Shown piece after piece: positions 1 to 10,146 of a stretch of DNA of 18,135 nt. This stretch comes from Auxenochlorella pyrenoidosa. Taxonomy: Eukaryota; Chlorophyta; Trebouxiophyceae; Chlorellales; Chlorellaceae. Location: NCBI GenBank assembly GCA_001430745.1, contig KQ482041.1:266012-284146 (forward strand). The letters are read 5' to 3'. Below the pieces are notes generated by a model. It saw only the letters and a program-made list of their open reading frames with translations, made no database searches and had not been told where the DNA came from. Position numbers and translations under genes: made by a program. Within the stretch, counting starts at the first letter, position 1. Each line of letters opens with the position of its first letter.

Positions 1-81
1 CCGTTCCCCCTGCCCTGTAAGGGGAAGGGAGTTGTTCCCAGCAGCGCGGCACGCTGCAGACCCTGCAGGCGGCGCCCTCGC
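1..81 (-). other. GC-AG intron (5' part) of ASCC3 running off the left edge
   Basis: The last visible exon ends ...N-I-L-L-Q with CAG at 84-82, followed on the minus strand by GCGAGG. The 75-nt exon is exactly 25 codons and matches the family up to that Q. Reading on gives A-R-A-P-P, which does not resemble the expected hydrophobic continuation. No GT sits in a usable position. The acceptor lies beyond the window. Confidence 0.6.
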
Positions 82-3000
82 CTGCAGCAGGATGTTTGCC
101 TTGCCCTGCTTGTTCTCGCTGCCGCCCTTGATGTCGAAGGGGCATGTCTCCCGCGCCTGCAGCCGGGCAGGGCAGCACAGGGGCCGGCACATGGGCGCCG
201 GGCGGGGCGCGCACCTGCATGGGCTGATGCGCCCAATGGCACGTGCCAGCAGGGCCGCGCTTGCACAGCCCTGCCCCAGCGCCTTGCCCAACTATGGCTA
301 TGCCTGGCGCTGGGCCCAGCACCCACCAGCGTGTCCAGCTCTGGCAGCTCCTCCTCCCGCACAGCCAGGTTCTCAAACTCTGCAGGCAGGGGTGGGGAGG
401 GCCAAGGGCGGTGGGGGCGAGCTGATCACTCGCAGCCTCGGCAAGTTTGTGCGGCCAGGCATATGGGGCGGCCCTGCGCGCGCAGTTGGGGATGGCTGGA
501 TGGCGCGGCAGGCCCGCCCCCCTGGGCAGCTGCCGCCCTGCGGCGCCGCACCCGAGCTCTGCGCCACCATGGCCAGCACGTCTGCCTCGGTCATGTGCGG
601 CTTGAGGTGCTCGTTGAAGAGGACAATGGAGGAGTGGCGGATGTAGAAGTGGGAGGCCACGCGGCCCAGCTCTGCAGGCCCGGGCGGGCGGAAGTCGGAG
701 CGACAGGGGGGGTCGGCGGCACAGGGGGTCACCCAGGCATGAGGCACCCAGGTGCCATGCCGCAGCCAGCGCTGTCGCCGCAAGCGAGAGTCGGCGGGCA
801 GCGAGTAGTGCAACCGCGCTGGTGGGGCCTGCCTGGGATGGGGCGGGGTGCCGGTGCGCGGTTCATCTCACCCGTCACATACAGGTTGCCCGACCGCTCG
901 TCGAAGCGCGCCATCTTGGACCGCTCCAGCTCGCGCGCCGCCTCGGTCACCAGCTTGCGCCGGTGGCTGTCCAGCCGCGGGTCGGCGCTCAGCTCCTCCC
1001 AGGGGATGCCATAGGCCAGGGGGTTCTGCAGGCCCAGAGGGGGTGGGGAGTGGGGGCTTCACTCCTCTTAGAGCAGAAGATGAACTCAGGAATGGGTGGA
1101 GTGCTCCAGGGGTGCTGGCTGGCTGTCCAAGCGCGGGTGGGGCTTCCAGCATGGCAGGGGCAGAGCGCAGGCCTGCACCTGGGACTGAGACGTCCCACCG
1201 CTGTGCCCTGCCCGCGCTTGCGCCTTGGCCCACCGAGCAGGCCAGCTGTGCGCTGGCCGAGCCATGCAGGTGCGTGCACCCCCCACCTGGGTCATGCGCG
1301 TGTACAGGTAGGTGTACGACAGCCACTGGCTCGCCTCACGGATGTTGGTGACCTGTACTTGGGGGGAACCAGGGGCGGATGCCCAGCTTGACTGCGCGGT
1401 TTCATGGGCCAAGCGAACCTCCAAATGATGAGTCCTGCACGTCTGGCACAGGCGCCTTTGCTGGGGGGGCGGCACGCCATGCTGTGGCCCCGCACGCACT
1501 CATGCCAGCACCGGCACGCAGCAGGAGGCACAGCACGCACCGTGCCAAGCACAATCTCGGCGTTCAGGTGGTCCACCAGGCCCGCCGTGAACTGGCTCTC
1601 AATGGGCACCTGCACACGGGGGGCACCGGGCAGCGCCGCCGTCGCCGACGGCTTTTGCGGCCAGCAAAGCCTCGGCTACGTTCCTGCAATCCAGCAGGCA
1701 AAACAGGCATGCTGGCGCCCGGTAGCGTTCAGCATCCAGCTGGACACCGCTCCCCCAGGCCTGCCTGGTGCGTCAGCATGCCCAGGTAGTGCGCGAGCTT
1801 GTCGTGGGTGGTGATGATGATGCCTGCAAGGGGAACAAACGCAAGCGGCTCGAGGTGAGGCCTGTCACGTTCAAACAGCGGAACAAAGATACTTAAATAT
1901 ATGATGGAAAACCACATAATGGCGTCCCTTGCGGCCACGACAAGCAGGCAGGTCACAGCCAGGCTGATGCAGAGAAGCCAGAAAGACATGCCCAGCCAAC
2001 AACACCTCACCCTCTCCGGTGTCTTGGTACTGAGGTCGACCGGCACGCCCAAAAATCTGCTGCACATCCAGCATGCCTGCGATGGAGGCAGCAGGGAGGG
2101 CGGGTTGGGAAACGTAGGAACAGAAGGGGCATGTGCCTGGCCCACCGGCCCCACTTCCGCCCACCTGACACCTGCCATGCCTGCAACTGCTCCTGTCCGC
2201 GCATGGGCTGTGCAGTTTGCCCAAGCTGCTAGAGACTCCTGCAAGGCCGCTGCGTCGTACAGCTTTCCAGCGCCTCCTGCCCCTGCCGTCGCAGCGCCCC
2301 CGTCCTCGCTCACCCAGGTCTGTGAAGCCTCCCTTCTGCGGATTGTACAGCTGCGTGCCCTTGATGATGACGGTGTGGGCAGGCAGATTGACGCCCCAGG
2401 CCAGGGTGGCGGTACAGCACAGCACCTGCCAGGGTTGGTGGGTGGGAGCGCGGGGTGAGGCAGACCGGTGGGTAGAGAGCGCAACTGAGCAAGGGCAGGG
2501 AGCCAACCGCCGTCCGGCTGGTCTTGTGTAAGCCAAGGCAGTACCGCGCAAGTGAGGCACACAGTTACATGAACGCCAGCCAGGGTGGCAGTGTTGCAAG
2601 CAAGCGCCCGCCCTGGAGGGCAGGGAGCGGACGCACTGCACCCGGGCCGCCCGCACCTTGATCAGGCCCTGGCCAAAGGCCTTCTCCATCAGGTTGCGGT
2701 CGGAGCGCAGCATGCCCGCGTGGTGGATGCCCAGGCCTGCGCAGAAGGGCGGTGGGCAGGGGCTGGTGCCGGGGCGAACCGAGGGAGCGCAGGGTCGGCG
2801 CTTGTGGGCCCGGGAGCCCCGCCAGGGAGGACTCAGCCGAGTCTGCTTCAGGCTGTCAACACCCCACCAATGCCCGCACAGGCGTGAATCGCCAGGCTTG
2901 GCTGCGTCCATGCTACCCGCCCTGCTTCATGCCCTGCATGTGCCGGGGGCTGCCTGCCCGACCATGAGGCAGCCCAGCCCACCAGCCCACCTGAGTCGAA

Positions 3001-6000
3001 CAGCTCAGTCACCTCCTTGTTCCTCGACTTCTTCACGTCCTTTTGCAGGTAGGGGAAGGCCTGCGGGTGGGCAGACAGGCAGGCAAGGGCAGAAAAGCGC
3101 CAGGAGCGAGGTGTGTGGGCTGGCATGCACACGGATGCTTGAAAGGGGTCAGCACAGAGGTTGCTTTGCGGAGCAAGTGGAATTGCCTGCTTGTATTGTA
3201 TCCGTACCGCAGCTGTTGGGTACCCCAGCCGCCGCTGCTTATACAAGCAGCTGGCCCAGGGCCGCACTGGCCCTGCGCTTTGCCACAACCGTCCATGACC
3301 GCCCGCAGCGTCTACAGATTCCTGCAACCCCCGGGCAACCGCCCCGGGTGGTCCGGGGATGACCAACTCACGTCCTCCAAGGTGCAGTCAAACAGGTTCT
3401 GCTCCCCGTTCTGCTGCGCCTTGAGCGCCAGCATGCGCGCCGTCTTGCCCGTGTCTTTGCGGCTGCAGGTGCTTGGGGCATGGAAGCCTCACAGGACCGC
3501 GGCACAGCCCATGAAGCACTTGGCCGCACCCAGCACAACCGCGTCAGGCAGAGAGCAGCCCAAGCAACTCTGCTCAGCACTGTGGGGGGCCTCGCGCGAG
3601 GCCTGCCAGGCCGGCTGCCTGCTGTGGTTGCGGCGGCGGCAGCACTCCCTGCTGACCAGCTGGCCACACTGCCCCCCACCTGTGCACAAACACCATGGCC
3701 TGGTAGCCCTTCTTCAGAGACTCGGCCACCTGCAAGAGGCGGCGAGCAGGGCCGGCAGGGCGAGCAGCATCGCTAAGCAGGCGCCTCAGCTGCAAGCGTG
3801 CCATAATAATCGGCCTGCCAACATGCTCCAGGGCGGCACGTGACCATGGTGGAAAGAACGGCCACTCACCACAGCCCACCCCATCCCGCGCACACACCAC
3901 CCCCCCCCCCCCCCCGGCCCCCCCAACCCCGCGCACCTTTTTGGTAGCACACCTCGTCCTGGATGCCCATGCGCGCCAGCACGTTGCGCTCGCTCACCCC
4001 CACAAACTGCATCTCCAGAGGCACCGGCCGGTACGAGGCGTCAAAGTAGAACAGGCCTGCGGGGCATGCACGCGTGGGGGCAGGGAAGGATGGGAGGCCG
4101 GCAAGGGGTTACAGCCGCCGAATGGGCAGGGAAGGGGGGCCCAGAAGGGGGTGCAGGGACCGCAGAGGCCCGGGCCCAGCGTGCAGCGAGTGGACTGCCG
4201 ATGTTCGCCCCACCTACAAGCCAGCTGCACTTCTGCCTTCGAACCCCAGCTGGCGCAGGGAGCAACAGGCACACCCAGCGCAGGCAGCCCTGCCGCCCCG
4301 CCTGGTGGGCATCGACCCCTGCGCGCCCTGCCTGGAGGGCGTCCCGCCCCGGGCAGCCGCCCCGCTCACCGCTGTCAGAGTTGACGCCCAGGAAGCGAGC
4401 CACGTCGCGGTAGTTGGGCAGCGTGGCCGACAGGCCCACGATGCGGATCATGCTCTGGCTGCTCTCCACCTGCGGGCGGCCGCGGCAATGAGGGGGCGGG
4501 GCGAGGACCGCGTTGGCAAGGATGTGTGGGGAGGGAAGAAGGCTACGCATGGGCCTGGGCGGCACTGTCGTCTTTTCAGCCTCAGCAAGCACAGTGATGA
4601 GAACGGCGGCGCCAGATTGGCGCAAGCGCATGCCTCTGCATGCAAAAGGTGTGCCGCCTCCGCAGCGCCGGGCGCGCCTGGCGGTTGGTGCGCGCGACGA
4701 GCGTCTCGATCACGGGGCCGCGCTCGTCGTTCAGCAGGTGCACCTCGTCAATGATCAGCAGGCGCACAGTGGCGGCCACAGACACCTGCGCCGGGGAAGC
4801 AGCGGCGGCAGCCGGCGGCCATGGGGCGCAGGCAACGCTCTCACTGACACTGGGAGGGCACGACAGCGTGCGGGTTTGTCAGCCGCCGAGCGGGGCGGGC
4901 CGCCGAGCGCGGCCGCCCGGTGCAGGGGATATGGGGTGCGCCGCGGGGCGGGCCCACAGGGTGCCGGGCAGGGGGTATGGGGCAGAGGGTGGGGTGGGAG
5001 GCGGCTGGGGCGCACCTCCCCGCCCTTGCGCGTGATGACGTCCCACTTCTCGGGCGTGGTGACAATCATCTGCGTCTCCGCCAGCTCCTTCTTGCTCAGC
5101 TGCATGTCGCCCGTCAGCTCCCGCACCGACAGGCCTGCAGGGGGGGTGGCGGGGGGGGGTGGGTGGGTAGGTGGGGGGCCATGAGAGGAGCAGGGGGTCA
5201 GGCGCAGGGTCTGCCAGAAGTGAGTGTGTGGCACCTTGCACCCACCCGCCTCTGCGGCGTCAAACACTGGTGCTGCAAGGCAGCGTGCCGCAGCGCGAGG
5301 CATGCGCAGCGGCGCTCACCCAGCGGAGCCAGGCGCTTGCCAAAGTTGGCTGTGACCTCGGCGGCCAGCGCCTGCGTCCAGCAAGGGAGGCACAGCACAA
5401 GCACTGCATCTGACTGTTCACCCAGCCGTACCGAAGGACTGTGTGCCTGGGCTCTATGCTGGGCTCTGATCTGATGCACAAGATGCCTGCGCTCCGCCAA
5501 AGCACACAAACGCACCTCAAACACCGTTGCAAGTACAAGCCTGTCAGCTCATCATGGACAGCATGGCTCACTGCAGCCCTCGCAAGGCTGGCCATCACAC
5601 TGACAAGACGTCTCCCGCTTCACCCGCCTTGGCGGGCACACCAAGCAGCTAGAGAGTGCAACGAGAACAGTTGCCCTCCCGCCGCACCTTCATGGGAGCC
5701 ACATAGACAATCTTGAAGGCAGCCTTGTGGATGACACCAGAGTGGGAGTCCATGTTGGCGGCCACCTCACGCAGCACGCTCAGCATGGCAATGTTGGTCT
5801 TGCCAGCGCCTGCAGAGCCGGGCGGGGCGGGGCCGGGCGCCCAGGTGGGCGGCACCAGTCAGGCCACGCAAGCTGGATGGCGTGGCTGCATGCGCTGTCT
5901 GGGCGGCCAGCGAGGCGGGAGCTCGACAGTTCCCTCTGGCACACCCAGCGTAGGAAGCGGACAGCCTGCGGCGCGCAGCTTGGTTCCCTTGTGTCCTGCC

Positions 6001-9000
6001 CGCTGCTCATTGCACAACTCAAACGGCGCATATACGAACACAGAGCGGGCGGGGGGGGGGGGGGGCACATTGACCGCCAACACCAGCCACGCCAAGACGA
6101 TCTCAGCTGCCAGTTGCAGCGCACAGCTCCTGGGTCCCAGCGGGGGCTCCCGGGCTCACCGGTGGGGGCGCAGACCAGCATGTTCTCGTTCGACGTGAAC
6201 GCGGTCTGGAAGATGCGCGACTGGATGCGGTTCAGGGTCTTGTACCCCGCAAACGCCAGCTGGGCCCACTCAGGGAGCGCCCCAATCTGCGGGCAGGGGG
6301 CGTGGGGCGCAGGGCGCAGCACGGCTGAGAGCCGAGACAGGCCGTTGAGGCAGCAGGCTGTGGGCCCACAGCCTGCACAGCCCGCGCCCTGCAATGCGGC
6401 CAAGCAGCGCATGGGCGATGCGGCGGCGCAACGCGAAAGGCTCAGAGGGCGGCGCGCTGATGCAGCGGTGCAGCAACAGGGGGCGCTCGCCTTGACCAGC
6501 TCCTCTCCGGGTGGCGGCGCCGCGGGCTTGACTGCCGGCACCAGCACCTCCTCGTACCCCTTGTAGGTCCTGAAGGGGGAAGGGCAGAGCAGTCCAGCCA
6601 AGCGGGAGGGATGTGGGAGAATGGTGGGCATTGGGTGCTGGGTGGGTGGGTGGGGGCCCGGGGCGAAGATTCGGGGTCCTGCCAAGGCTGGTGCTGAGCG
6701 CATGATGCGGCAGAGGCGAAGGCCGGTGCAGTGCAAGGGGCATGGCCCTGGTGTGCCTCACTTGCGCTGCGTGCCCTTGGGCAGGGTGCCGCGTGCCATC
6801 AGGCCGTCGCCGCCCTCGCCGATGCGGAACTCCACGCCGTCGCCCAGCCTGCCCGGCAGCAGGCAAGTTGGGGCACGCGTCAGACCCAAAGCAAGACAAG
6901 CAGGCCAGCTGGCTGCACTGCCACTTCGCAGCAAAGAGGCAGGTGGACTTAGCACAGGCGCCGAGCGCAGGTCGCGAGGGACTAACGAGATGGCTGGGCG
7001 CCGGTGCCGCAAGAAGGGGGGCAAGCAGGCACCCAGGCGGGCCCACCTGAGCCGCATGTGCGCCGTCTCGCGCTCCACCTCCTCCTCCAGCAGGGGCTGC
7101 AGGCCGTAGGCGCTGCAGGGCGGCGAGGCGTGGCGGGCCCGTGGGGTGGCGGCGTGTTCGAGGGCGAGAAGGCTGGGCACACCCTGTGGGCGCTCTGCCC
7201 TGGCGGCACGCCCTTTTGCAGAGGGTAACATCGACCATGCAGCTGTGCTCGGCAGCAGAGCGCCAACAGCAGCAGCGCAAGTAGCAGGCCCCCTCTTACC
7301 TGATCCAGTCAGCGTCGGCGTCGCCCGGCTCGGCCGGCCCACCCGCGCCGCCCGCCTTGCCCGCCCGCCGCTGCGCCTTGCGCTCCAGCTTGTTAAGCAG
7401 CTTCTGCGGGAGTGGAGGAGGGGTTGGTGCACCAGCTTCAGCAGGGGCCCTTGCCAGGAACCCCTCGCAGTCTGCCCCCACCAATCCCTCACAGGGAAAC
7501 CGCAAGCCGCAGGGCGCGAACACTCGCACGTGCTTGCAGGGCCACCTGCCCCCACCCACCTGCGACGACGACATGACGGTGACGGTGCTGCCGTAGGAGG
7601 GCACCGCCGCCGCCGCCTTCTCCGCGGCCTCGGCCTCGCGGAACCCCGCCACCAGGCGCCGCACGTTGGCCGACAGCGAGGCCCGCTGCTGCAGCAGCTC
7701 GCCCACGTGCTCAAACACCGCGTCGCCCAGCAGGTCAAACAGCTCTGCTGCCACCTCATCATCGCTGCGGGCTGCAGGGGGGAAGAATGCAGGGGGCGAG
7801 GGGCCAGGCAGGTGGGGGCGGCTGGCTGGCTGGCGGTGGCAGGCTGGTGGAGAGGGCGGGGGGTTGGGCGGGCGGCGTGGCGCATGCAGCTGTGTGCCAG
7901 GGTGGCATGGAAGAACCCAGGGACCGCAGGCCTGCAGTCGCAGTGTGGCGCACGTCACAGCAGCAAGCATCCCGCCCTCCCTGTGCGTGCCCTGCCCGGC
8001 CACGCACCAGACAGCAGCAGGCGGCAGACGGCGGTGGGCACGGTGTCGTCGCCGCTGGTGGCGCCGCCGGTGACGCGCGCGCACCACGACACCAGCCAGC
8101 GCGCGCCCGCCTCTGCATTCAGGACGCGCCCCTTGGCCCCAAACACGTCCGCCTCCACTGCCGCCTCCTGTGCCGCGGTGGCCACCTTCGGCGGAGGCTT
8201 GGGAGCGAGCGCGGCAGCAAAGGCAGCTGCGGCAGCCGCCGCCACGCCGCCATCGCCGCCAGCTGCTGCTGCATAGGTGGCGGCCGCCACGTCAGCGCCG
8301 ACCCCACACACTGCCAGCACAGCATCCTCTGCCGACATGGCTGCTGCAGGCGGGGCCAACTCCAGCGCGGCGGCGGCGCTGGCCTTGCTTTCGCCCACGC
8401 CGCCGGCGGGGGAGCTGCCCTTGCCTTGTGGCGCTGCGGCGGCAAGCTGCCCCTTGGGGTTGAGCTGCTGCTGCCAGCGCAGCAGCGCCTGCTGCCGCTC
8501 CACCACCTGCAGCAGTGGCTGGTCCTCCACCCGGCCCAGCTGCGCCTCCATCTCAGCCCTGGGTGCACGGTGAAGCAGGGAAAACAGGGAGCGCTTCATT
8601 CCACAGCATGCTGCAGCTCGCCTTGCAGGGAGCTGGTCCGGCCGGCCTGCCGACACCACAGCAGGCATGCCACCCAATGGTGCCTGCTTGCGCCAACATG
8701 CACACAAGCCACGGCCACCCCCTGCACCACACCTGGCCTTTTGCAGGCCCGCCAGCAGGCTGCGGCCGCGCGACGTGTCTGGGGGGTGCATGCACAGCGC
8801 ACGCCAGGCCACCCCTGCCGCCGCCGCCACCTCCTCGCTGCTTGATTCCCCGCCCAGAAGGCGCGCCACCGCTGCAGGAAGGCAGCATGGAAACTGCAGG
8901 TGATGCATGCAAGCATGCTGCTGCAGTCGGCGGCACATGCACACGGCAAGAGACTGCATCGGCCGCAGGCGGTGCCGATTCGCGCCGTGGTGCAACGTGG

Positions 9001-9541
9001 GCAGCGGGAGCGGCAGCGGCGCCGATCACTGTGCCCCTCGTGGCCTCAGCCCCCTGCTGACCCTCACCTTGGAGGTACTTCTCCGTGTCCTCGCGTGCCG
9101 CCTTTGGAGCCTTGGACCAACTGCCCAGCACCGCGCCCACCAGCTCTGCACGGGCGCTGGACACCTGCATGTCTGCCCGCTCGCGCCGCCGCGCCTCCAG
9201 CGCATGGTTGCGCTGCTGCAGCAGCTGCGGCAGGTCGGGAAGCGGCGCTGGGGTGCCGGGGCCAGCGCGGCTGCTGCTGCCGGCGCAGTGGCTTGCGCTG
9301 GCCAGGGCCGAGCGCAGCATGCTCGTCAGCCGTGGCACCTGGCGCAGGGGAGGTGGCAACAGAAGACTGTATCGTGACCATAGTACCGAACGCCTTGAAC
9401 GAAATTGGGTGCTGGGCACATGGAGCGTAGAGCAACGACCGGCAGCAGGGCACCGCCGCCGCTTCACTGGCGGCAGCACTGGCGCACCTCCAGGGGCTGT
9501 GGCGGCACGGGCGCATCGCCCACCGCAGCTCCACCGCCCAT
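1..9541 (-). CDS. ASCC3: ASCC3/Slh1-type Ski2-like DExH helicase (N-terminal half, partial at left edge)
   Basis: ASCC3 is the helicase of the ASC-1/RQT complex, which splits collided ribosomes and supports alkylation-damage repair. Exons in coding order: 9541-9488, 9338-9068, 8871-8733, 8558-8008, 7771-7560, 7403-7300, 7112-7047, 6848-6762, 6569-6491, 6286-6160, 5809-5688, 5371-5320, 5134-5016, 4785-4678, 4469-4370, 4056-3937, 3729-3680, 3462-3372, 3060-2991, 2736-2657, 2425-2314, 2076-2011, 1823-1765, 1609-1541, 1352-1287, 1025-872, 671-552, 379-327, 156-82. This gives 1125 codons. Visible motifs: Walker A APTGAGKT (about 561-568), DEVH (674-677), SAT (711-713), VHSRKD (about 785-790), [12 protein letters not shown] (872-883), [10 protein letters not shown] (911-920); Sec63 begins near [10 protein letters not shown] (about 1043). 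[13 protein letters not shown] and TLNRIQS favour ASCC3 over Brr2. The ATG at 9541 is the first in-frame ATG after a stop near 9593, and PRLT at residues 20-23 matches plant N-termini. The human protein is about 2200 aa, so the second cassette lies outside the window. Codon phase agrees at every junction except 3937. The first exon is the least certain. Confidence 0.92.
1610..1764 (-). other. GC-AG intron in ASCC3
   Basis: The donor is CAG|GCAGGC at 1764-1763 and the acceptor is GTGTGCAG ending at 1610. Joining ...L-T-H-Q to V-P-I-E-S-Q-F reproduces the conserved helicase sequence in phase 0. The nearest downstream GT donor would add residues and break the phase. Confidence 0.75.
3900..3915. 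repeat. C16 homopolymer in an ASCC3 intron
   Basis: Sixteen C's in a row on the plus strand (G16 in the pre-mRNA) are followed by GG and another C run. They lie within the intron 3730-3936, about 20 bases from the frame conflict at 3937. Such runs can form G-quadruplexes and are error-prone in sequencing. Confidence 0.9.
3937..3942 (-). other. Reading-frame conflict at an A5 homopolymer at the end of ASCC3 exon 16
   Basis: The exon at 4056-3937 ends with codons for C-Y-Q-K (TGC TAC CAA AAA) plus one extra G before GTGCGC. The next exon, 3729-3680, starts in phase 0 with GTG GCC GAG (V-A-E-S). The plant family reads C-Y-x-K-V-x-x-S straight across this junction. All other exons fit in phase, and the total is 3376 nt, exactly one base over 1125 codons. 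With four A's instead of five the exon would end in AAG before GTGCGC, an ordinary donor. An alternative donor at GAG|GTGTGC would keep the frame but drop V-C-Y-Q-K. A homopolymer error in the sequence is the simplest reading. Confidence 0.7.
4470..4677 (-). other. GC-AG intron in ASCC3
   Basis: The donor is CAG|GCGCGC at 4677-4676, directly after R-T-N-R-Q. The acceptor is CCGCAG ending at 4470, before V-E-S-S-Q-S-M. The junction R-Q/V-E-S is the expected family sequence in phase 0, and there is no GT nearby that would keep it. Confidence 0.8.
6051..6065. repeat. G15 homopolymer in an ASCC3 intron
   Basis: Fifteen G's in a row on the plus strand, read as C15 in the pre-mRNA, lie within the 350-nt intron 5810-6159, the longest intron of this gene in the window. 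The run is about 100 bases from the acceptor at 5810, too far to be its polypyrimidine tract. Confidence 0.9.
6287..6490 (-). other. Probable GC-AG intron in ASCC3
   Basis: The donor is AAG|GCGAGC at 6490-6489, after E-E-L-V-K. The acceptor ends at 6287, before [10 protein letters not shown] donor six bases upstream (CTG|GTCAAG) is also in phase and would remove V-K, so this is the least certain of the GC-AG calls. Confidence 0.6.
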
Positions 9542-10021
9542 TGCAGCAGTGCTCTCGATCACTGCGACACTGAGACCACTTTCACGCCAGCATTATTTGG
9601 ATCGCCAGACTTTGTCCGTTCCTGCTCAATCGGACGGTAAATTGTGTTTCGACAACTCAATGCCTTTATCCGGAGCAGCCTATTATGCCTGCATGCAGCC
9701 TTGCTGCTCGGCGTGCTGTTCAGCCCAAAGGCCCGCGCATGCCTAAGGAACCCCCAAGACCGCAACGCCTGTGTATAGCTGATCGGGTTCAACTCCAGTG
9801 CATCAACTGTGCTGCAAGGCTCCACCAAACCAGCGGCTCCATCACCCGCCTCCTTTGGGCCGCGGCAGCAGCCGGCACTGTGCCCGGATTCTAGAGGTGA
9901 GCACACAGTCTCGATGCAGGTAGCAGATGTAGCCGATCGATCGCATCAGCTCTTAAACTGCCGGCTGTAGCTCACCGCCGTCGCGTCGTTGTCGCCGGTG
10001 CCCCATTTGCAATTTGTGTTT

Positions 10022-10069
10022 ATGGACAGGGGTTCAGGTTATCAATTGCATATTTCGAACTCGCCCTAA
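10022..10069 (+). other. Upstream ORF (15 codons) in the possible SDR leader
   Basis: The first ATG upstream of the SDR start opens a 15-codon frame ending in TAA at 10067-10069. It would matter only if the transcript starts upstream of 10022, which the sequence does not show. Confidence 0.3.
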
Positions 10070-10102
10070 TTTTTGTGCCGTGTACTGTGTCGGTTGTTGC
10101 GG

Positions 10103-10111
10103 ATGCAGTAG
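10103..10111 (+). other. Minimal upstream ORF (ATG CAG TAG) before the SDR start
   Basis: A two-codon upstream ORF ends 35 bases before the ATG at 10147. If it is in the mature leader it could slow or reduce initiation at the SDR start codon. Confidence 0.35.
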
Positions 10112-10146
10112 CCCAGATCGCCACAGCCGCAGCAGCCGCTCACGCC

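Larger units (their letters stand above)
9542..10146. promoter_or_regulatory. Divergent intergenic region between ASCC3 and the SDR gene (putative bidirectional promoter)
   Basis: The two start codons (9541 minus, 10147 plus) point away from each other across about 600 bases, so both promoters and both 5' leaders must lie here. Roughly 9560-9700 is clearly AT-richer than the surrounding genes. A 10-bp palindrome CGATCGATCG lies at 9934-9943. I see no convincing TATA box at a standard distance and no conserved gene. Confidence 0.6.

Noticed and set aside
5135..5180. G-rich stretch on the plus strand as a possible minisatellite or quadruplex element
   Set aside because: On the coding (minus) strand it is a pyrimidine-rich tract right before the acceptor at 5135, so ordinary splicing explains it.
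7146..8845. Long plus-strand open frames of 350-376 codons across the ASCC3 locus
   Set aside because: They run across the inferred introns and exons of the minus-strand helicase, are rich in Ala/Arg/Pro/Gly, and resemble no family. GC-rich DNA has few stops in antisense frames.
10075..10146. A longer SDR N-terminus starting at a GTG at 10075
   Set aside because: Nuclear genes normally start at ATG; the ATG at 10147 lies directly before the membrane segment and gives a usual SDR length.
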